Source: Nevskia sp.
GTDB taxonomy: Bacteria; Pseudomonadota; Gammaproteobacteria; Nevskiales; Nevskiaceae
Direction of reading: 5' to 3'
DNA length: 64,000 nucleotides
Assembly (NCBI GenBank): GCA_023229645.1
Contig: JALNYU010000007.1
Location: 135,934 to 199,933 of the forward strand
In this document: positions 60,189-64,000 of the stretch, piece after piece
How positions within the stretch are numbered: position 1 is the first letter of the stretch
Layout: the number at the start of each line of letters is the position of its first letter
The notes under the pieces: generated by a model
What the model was told of the DNA's origin: nothing
What the model saw: the letters and a program-made list of their open reading frames with translations, nothing else
Database searches by the model: none
Translations under genes and position numbers: made by a program

Positions 60189-60680
60189 GAGGCCGTAGAA
60201 AATGCCCACCAGCGCTCTCACCCAAACGCGCAAATGCGGCAATTGGTTCTAATGCCGTTGTTTGATCGGATTGCGATCATCTGACAACGGCATTGTGTGG
60301 CCGGCCTCGGCGGTGGCTGGGCGTTGCTGAACGATATCCTACCGTTTCCGTCTTTACCGGGTGCTTCATGGCGCCTTGCCTTGCAGCTTTTGTACGTTGC
60401 GTACCAAGGCAAACAGCTTCCACTGTGCGTCGACCTTGTGTCGGGTTCTGAGCGTGAAGCGGCGTAGGTGGTGATTGTGCAGATTCCCGAAGACCGGTTC
60501 GACGATGCCGAGGCGCCGACTGTACAGCAATCGCCCTTCACGGCTGTCGATTCGGGCTCTCATCGAGGTGGTTTGCGGGTGCAGGTCTTTGGCCTGCTGC
60601 CGTTGAATCCTCATTAATAGGCGTAGACTGAGACTATGCAAGATAAATAGTGGACAATTCCAGTCCGCCCCTAATTTTTG
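60189..60680 (-). mobile_element. Truncated IS1182-family element (copy 2)
   Basis: Starts with the terminal repeat GAGGCCGTAGAAAA immediately after the core GCCTAAC (60182-60188). It contains the transposase C-terminus: MRARIDSREGRLLYSRRLGI, VEPVFGNLHNHHLRRFTL, KVDAQWKLFALVRN, stop. A perfect 11-bp hairpin AATGCCGTTGT/ACAACGGCATT lies in the tail. The 5' end of the IS is lost; the region to 60680 is shared with copy 3. Confidence 0.8.
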
Positions 60681-60727
60681 GGGGCTCTCACCCCACACGC
60701 CACAGGCCATGCCCGGCACACACGGCA

Positions 60728-60782
60728 GGTTAACCGGTAAAAATGCGGAGCATTTTTGTCCGCGTTGAACCTACAGTTAGAC
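60728..60782 (-). repeat. attC site of the brnTA cassette (R' damaged)
   Basis: Minus strand: R'' GTCTAAC (60776-60782, fits RYYYAAC), spacer TGTAGG, L'' TTCAACGCGG, hairpin AAAAATGC-TCC-GCATTTTT, L' CCGGTTAA. The R' core expected ~6 nt further is not recognisable, being lost near the truncated end of IS copy 2. A short attC of about 60 bp. Confidence 0.65.
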
Positions 60783-60795
60783 CTCACCGCATATG

Positions 60796-61095
60796 TCAGG
60801 CGCGACGAGTGTGCCTAGCCACGTACTTCAAAAGCACGCCATCCATTCGGGATTGCCAGCCATCGCCTGTTGACTTGAAATACTCGACGACCTCACGGCT
60901 GTAGCGAACCGAGATCAACTGCTTTGGGTTCTCCGATTTGGGACGACCACGAAGCGCCTTGAGCGGAACCATGGCCTTGAGTTGAGTTGGAGTGAGCTGC
61001 CGTGCGTCAGAGTCACTTTTGGCCGCAGCAGTGATGGCTTTATCTTCATCCACCGACGGCATGACGATGGAAGTGTGCTTAGAAACTTTCGACAT
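60796..61095 (-). CDS. brnA: BrnA-type antitoxin
   Basis: A 99-residue antitoxin of the BrnA family. An acidic, disordered N-terminus leads to RGRPKSENPKQLISVRYSRE and VVEYFKSTGDGWQSRMDGVL, the ribbon-helix-helix-like DNA- and toxin-binding part. It overlaps brnT by 17 nt. It is expected to repress its own operon at the palindrome in the promoter. Confidence 0.92.
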   Translation of the reverse strand: MSKVSKHTSIVMPSVDEDKAITAAAKSDSDARQLTPTQLKAMVPLKALRGRPKSENPKQLISVRYSREVVEYFKSTGDGWQSRMDGVLLKYVARHTRRA

Positions 61096-61348
61096 AGTGC
61101 TTTACCTCTCGACGGGTAGCGCGGCGCAAGCTGATGATTCTTCGAACTTCTCCGCGATCTATAAATGCCACGTAGTACAAGACATTGGTTTCTGGTGCAA
61201 GGGCGATCATTCGCAATTCACCGTACTCGTAGCGCTCATCAACCCAAACCAGCGCGGCGTCCCATTCGAGCGCCTGGGCCAGGGCAAGTGACACGCCGTG
61301 CTTTGCCTGGTTGCTGGCATCTTTGGCTGGATCAAACTCGATCTCCAT
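61079..61348 (-). CDS. brnT: BrnT-type ribonuclease toxin
   Basis: An 89-residue BrnT toxin with a RelE-like fold: MEIEFDPAKDASNQAKHGVS (F-D-P-K-x-x-x-N-x-x-K-H-G pattern), DERYEYGELRMIALAP and RRIISLRRATRREVKHY are diagnostic. Toxin first, antitoxin second. The ATG is 5 nt from a near-consensus -10, so the message probably starts at or near the start codon. Confidence 0.93.
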   Translation of the reverse strand: MEIEFDPAKDASNQAKHGVSLALAQALEWDAALVWVDERYEYGELRMIALAPETNVLYYVAFIDRGEVRRIISLRRATRREVKHYVESF

Positions 61349-61353
61349 GTATT

Positions 61354-61383
61354 ATTGTAGCTACAAAAATGCATGACTGTCAA
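61354..61383 (-). promoter_or_regulatory. brnTA promoter and palindromic operator
   Basis: Minus strand: TTGACA (perfect -35, 61378-61383), 18 nt, TACAAT (-10, 61354-61359), then 5 nt to the brnT ATG. TTGTAGCTACAA (61355-61366) is a perfect 12-bp palindrome overlapping the -10, the natural BrnA operator. The strongest sigma-70-like promoter seen in the window. Confidence 0.85.
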
Positions 61384-61417
61384 CCGATGTGCGCGGCTGA
61401 ACTTTGCGAGGTCTAGC

Positions 61418-61913
61418 GGGGCTGTAGAAAATGCCCGCCAGCGCTTTCACTAGAATGCGCGAAAGCGGCAATCGGTTTTGATGCCGCGTTATTTGATGGG
61501 AACGCGATCATCTAACGACGCCATTGTCTGGCCGGCCTCGGCGGTGGCGGGGCCGTGTTGGACGATATCCTACCGTTTCCAGCTTTGCCAGGCGCTTCAT
61601 GGCGCCTTGCCTTACAGCTTTTTGTACGCTGCGCACCCAGGCAAACCGCTTCCACTGTGCATCCACCTTACTTCGGGCTCCGAGCGTGAATCGGCGTAGG
61701 CGGTGATTGTGGAGATTGCCGAAGACCGGTTCGACGATCCCAAGGCGCCAGCTGTACCGTAATCGCCCTTCACGGCTGTCGATCCTGGCTTTCATCGCGG
61801 TGGTTTATGAATGCAGGTCTTTGGCCTTGCTGCCGTCGAATGCTCATTAATAGGCGCAGACTAAGATCATGCAAGATAAATAGTGGATAATTCCAGTCTG
61901 ACTCTAATTTTTG
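61418..61913 (-). mobile_element. Truncated IS1182-family element (copy 3)
   Basis: Begins GGGGCTGTAGAAAA (terminal repeat with two changes) right after GTCTAGC (61411-61417), a decayed cassette core. Carries the transposase C-terminus (MKARIDSREGRLRYSWRLGI, VEPVFGNLHNHRLRRFTL) with a frameshift near the end. Same orientation and same shared right part as copy 2, ending where an IS3-like fragment starts. Confidence 0.8.
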
Positions 61914-62111
61914 TATATCGACTGCCACGCCTTTGGTCACGATTAATCCCTCACGCGCTTGCTTGCGCCAAAGCGAGCGCATAAACGGATGAATGGCCAG
62001 CGACTCCGCTACATCCTTGACCATCACCCCCTCTACACAGCTCAGCCGGACGGCCTTTGCTTTGAAAGCCACGCTGTACCGGTTCGTTGTTCTTGGACCT
62101 GCTGTTGCCAT
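61914..62111 (-). pseudogene. IS3-family OrfA fragment
   Basis: From an ATG at 62111, behind a good purine-rich site (AGGAGTCCAAGA): RYSVAFKAKAVRLSCVEGVM, VKDVAESLAIHPFMRSLWRK. This is the helix-turn-helix N-terminus of an IS3-type OrfA. The frame runs at ~61913 into the shared part of IS1182 copy 3, so OrfA is truncated and OrfB absent. It lies just beyond the cassette core at 62186, probably interrupting that cassette's attC. Confidence 0.75.
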
Positions 62112-62186
62112 TCTTGGACTCCTGATTTCGTTTGATCAGGGGGTCCACGAAACCGTAGGAACCGTCCTGTCCGATGGAAGGATATG

Positions 62187-63145
62187 TTAGGTGTCAATAG
62201 GCGACCTCGACACAATTACTCGACTGCACTCCGATAACGTCGGGGTGACCGAAATTTTGACGATCACACAAAAGCGGTTATCGGCAAAGCACTCCTGTAT
62301 AATCGATGCGTGCTTTGGCATTGTGACCACATTTCCATTAAGTTGCCAGGAAGCCAACGCTCCCGCAAGGTGGTCTGGAATTCTGTTGGCCGCGTCGAAC
62401 CAAGGAATTTCATCTGGACCATTTGCTACGCCAATAACGAGTTTTGTCTTACCGCTGTCTATTCCGAAGCGCTCGCAGCACGCGTTGTGGTTCATAGCAA
62501 ACATATCTCTGGCCATCCCGTCCCACGCTTCGATAATCTTGTCTCTATCTGAGCACCAGCCTACGATTGTTGCGTTAGCCTCTCGTGTAAGTAGAGAAGC
62601 CAAGTAAGCAGCAAGTAACGACACAATCAGAACCTGCCTGAATAGTTTGAGACTCGGGGACTTCTTGTCAAGACTCTTCCTCATCTGAGCTGTTTTTCTT
62701 AACACTGAGTTGAAGTACTGAATCCCATCCGGCTGTTTTTGACGCCACCCTCTAATCATTGACTCTGTGTTGCCTATTGTCTGAATGGCATGCTCTCGTC
62801 CCGAAACGACCGCGTTCTGGGTTAATCCCTTCAAACTGCCGATGATGAAACTTACGTGAAAAAGCCTCTGCTCTGCAATGTGCTGAAGGAATTCGCTCTT
62901 GACGCTCCGACTTGTCTTTAGGTCGTTGGGGGCGATCTCATTGAGGAAGGTAATATATTCATCGATTTCTCGATCATGGGGGCAATCGTGAATGATGCGA
63001 CTTTGTTCGGCTTGCGCTTATCGTCAAGGCAGTAGTCGCTATAGATCGTGAATTTCTGATTCGGATTCAGCTGAAGGAATAGACGCAAGTCATCTCTGAC
63101 AGAGGCCAATAGGGTTCCGTCCATTGCGCGGATAACGTCGTCCAT
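62187..63145 (-). pseudogene. Cassette gene of unknown function, split by a frameshift
   Basis: The start ATG at 63145 follows AAGAAG just after the cassette core. The first ~48 codons (MDDVIRAMDGTLLASVRDDL, then LDDKRKPNK) break off near 63000; protein-like sequence continues in another frame (SRIIHDCPHDREIDEYITFL, NEIAPNDLKTSRSVKSEFLQ) to a TAA at 62187. The span is 959 nt, one base short of 320 codons, so a single-base deletion explains it. The second half has one transmembrane helix (LFRQVLIVSLLAAYLASLL) and a cysteine-containing periplasmic or soluble tail. I recognise no family. The stop lies in the R'' core ACCTAAC (62186-62192); the rest of this attC is not recognisable. Confidence 0.65.
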
Positions 63146-63154
63146 CTTCTTGAC

Positions 63155-63212
63155 ACCTAACGCCGAGCTAAGCCGCGTGCGTTAGCACGTCGGCTTGAGC
63201 GGATGGTTAGGA
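63155..63212 (-). repeat. Complete attC site (58 bp) of the first cassette
   Basis: Minus strand: R'' TCCTAAC, spacer CATCCG, L'' CTCAAGCCG, GACGTGC loop region, L' CGGCTTAG, spacer CTCGGC, R' GTTAGGT. The inner arms pair with an extra base in L'', the extrahelical-base asymmetry typical of attC. It is the clearest attC in the window. Confidence 0.88.
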
Positions 63213-63220
63213 GTGCCGCA

Positions 63221-63418
63221 ATGGAGATACGCATGGGCGGCTGCATAAAAGCTCTTTTTTTAATCGTTGGGGTTCAGTTACTGGTTGCCAGCGCCGCATC
63301 CGCACTTGGCATGGGCCACAGGGAATGTTTCATTCTTGGGGTCCTCGCCTCGGTTGCGTATACGGCGGGGGACCGCGCCATCACCGCCAGCCGAGAAAAT
63401 GGAGAATTCCTGCGGTAA
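63221..63418 (+). CDS. Small membrane protein, antisense in first cassette
   Basis: A 65-residue frame on the plus strand (MEIRMGGCIKALFLIVGVQL, then LGVLASVAYTAGDRAITASR) with one or two hydrophobic segments. The ATG at 63221 has AGGAG at good spacing, donated by the attC core. It runs against the other cassette gene, overlapping its 3' end by ~38 nt. No family recognised. It may be a real second gene of the cassette or a chance frame. Confidence 0.4.
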   Translation: MEIRMGGCIKALFLIVGVQLLVASAASALGMGHRECFILGVLASVAYTAGDRAITASRENGEFLR

Positions 63419-63635
63419 TTAGAGTGCCGACCACGACCAGCGCAATCTTGCCTAACCACTCGTTATGCCAATTACGACCCCGATCAATTTTAGCAAGCCA
63501 CTCCCGCGCAAACGCATCTTCTGTAGCGCCGCCGAGAGTGCCGATTTGCAACGCCACCCGGACATTTTTCTCGCCGAGATTGCGCAGGCGGACATAAGCC
63601 TCGCGCCGCTGACTATCGAGGGATATCACCTTCAC
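63381..63635 (-). CDS. First-cassette hypothetical membrane protein
   Basis: An 84-residue protein starting at a GTG behind AGGAG, 11 nt inside the cassette core. A soluble N-part (EAYVRLRNLGEKNVRVALQI) is followed by a single C-terminal transmembrane helix (LGKIALVVVGTLITAGILHF), so it looks tail-anchored. I do not recognise the family. As the attI-proximal cassette it would be the best expressed from an integron Pc promoter; its attC lies at 63155-63212. Confidence 0.6.
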   Translation of the reverse strand: MKVISLDSQRREAYVRLRNLGEKNVRVALQIGTLGGATEDAFAREWLAKIDRGRNWHNEWLGKIALVVVGTLITAGILHFLGWR

Positions 63636-63645
63636 TTTCTTGCAC

Positions 63646-63776
63646 TCCTAACGCTATTTAGACCGACAGCAAATTAGCCCATCGTTCCGTCTATCGTCAA
63701 TTCGTTGATTTTAAGCCTCTGAAAAATTTTGGGTTGGCATTGCGTTTTCATTTTATAACCAACTAAAATTTCCAGG
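63646..63776. other. attI region of the chromosomal integron
   Basis: The core TCCTAAC/GTTAGGA at 63646-63652 is the junction between the first cassette and non-cassette DNA, 125 bp from the integrase start. The rest is AT-rich with no palindrome of attC type, as expected of attI. The exact extent of attI cannot be set by eye. Confidence 0.65.
63671..63700 (-). promoter_or_regulatory. Candidate Pc promoter into the cassette array
   Basis: Minus strand: TTGACG (63695-63700), 18 nt, TAATTT (63671-63676), pointing into the first cassette gene. The -35 is good and the -10 weak. The position between intI and the first cassette fits a cassette promoter. Confidence 0.4.
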
Positions 63777-64000
63777 ATGGAGACAGCCACTCAAAAACCA
63801 CCGAAACTCCTGGATCAGTTGCGGGTGGCGTTGCGTGTGCATCATTACAGCATCCGTACCGAGCATGCTTACCTGGACTGGGCGCGGCGCTTCATTTTGT
63901 TCCACGGCAAGCGCCATCCCAAGGATATGGGCCCGAGCGAGGTGGCGGCCTTTCTTTCGTATTTGGCGGTGGATCGTTCGGTTTCGCCGTCCACTCAGAA
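63777..64000 (+). CDS. intI: Integron integrase IntI (N-terminal part, runs off window)
   Basis: The first 74 codons of a tyrosine recombinase. KLLDQLRVALRVHHYSIRTE, HAYLDWARRFILFHGKRHPK, DMGPSEVAAFLSYLAVDRSV match the N-terminal SAM-like core-binding domain of integron integrases. The catalytic domain and the IntI-specific patch lie outside the window. The ATG follows CCAGG. It reads away from the cassette array, the standard integron layout, with attI between. I saw no clear LexA box upstream. Confidence 0.88.
   Translation, partial: METATQKPPKLLDQLRVALRVHHYSIRTEHAYLDWARRFILFHGKRHPKDMGPSEVAAFLSYLAVDRSVSPSTQ

Noticed and set aside
60128..60242. Upstream extension of the RelE-like toxin frame to 60242
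   Set aside because: The extra 38 residues are translated IS1182 tail, attC core and promoter; the ATG at 60128 fits the family start.

Overview
The window looks like chromosomal DNA of a gammaproteobacterium with moderately high GC. The evidence is a complete division and cell-wall (dcw) cluster running mraZ to lpxC, LPS genes (lptE, lpxC), type IV pilus genes (pilA, pilB, pilC, pilD), zapD/yacG/coaE, argJ-secA, and a meso-diaminopimelate-type murE. I cannot name the genus; gene order is compatible with Xanthomonadales/Nevskiales-like groups (inference).

Layout. (1) 1-3.3 kb: an AraC-type regulator, an MFS exporter and a divergent TetR-type regulator. (2) 3.8-11.0 kb, minus strand: a type I restriction-modification operon hsdR-hsdS-(hsdM fragment)-fic-hsdM, followed by a gene-poor stretch up to a tRNA-Ser(CGA) gene at 12.1 kb, so it may be an island on the 3' side of that tRNA. 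(3) 12.5-18.5 kb: lytic transglycosylase mltF, a thioredoxin-like ferredoxin, a DUF481 outer-membrane protein, lptE and leuS. (4) 18.7-29.0 kb: a pilus locus. pilA has a clear sigma-54 promoter and upstream TGTC palindromes. It is followed by a lower-GC block of three membrane proteins (a TMTC-like GT-C glycosyltransferase with TPRs, a sulfatase/phosphoethanolamine-transferase-fold protein preceded by six octamer repeats, and an unknown multipass protein), then pilB, pilC, pilD. (5) 29.0-37.7 kb: coaE, zapD, yacG, a MutT-ThiE-like fusion, a dienelactone hydrolase, argJ, secA and an M23 peptidase. (6) 37.7-56.9 kb: dciA, then on the minus strand the whole dcw cluster (mraZ, rsmH, ftsL, ftsI, murE, murF, mraY, murD, ftsW, murG, murC, murB, ddl, ftsQ, ftsA, ftsZ, lpxC), nearly every junction overlapping by 1-8 nt.

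(7) 57.9-64.0 kb: what I read as the attI-proximal part of a chromosomal integron. The start of an integron-integrase gene (intI) enters on the plus strand at 63777 and runs off the window. To its left lie an attI-like core site and cassettes whose main genes all read leftwards: an unknown small membrane protein, a frameshifted unknown gene, and three toxin-first toxin-antitoxin pairs (brnT-brnA, a RelE-like/HTH pair, higB-higA). Three attC sites with the R''-L''-L'-R' architecture can be seen. Each toxin-antitoxin cassette carries its own sigma-70-like promoter placed only 5-6 nt from the toxin ATG. Three decayed IS1182-family copies sit in the same orientation, each abutting the R' core of a cassette junction; the one with both ends preserved is flanked by a 3-bp AAC repeat. 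This suggests an insertion sequence that targets attC cores, and it is the most novel signal I see.

Other signals worth attention are the TGACAAAA x6 array forming a chain of ATGA-linked mini-ORFs ahead of the sulfatase-like gene, and the duplicated hsdM 5' end in front of fic.
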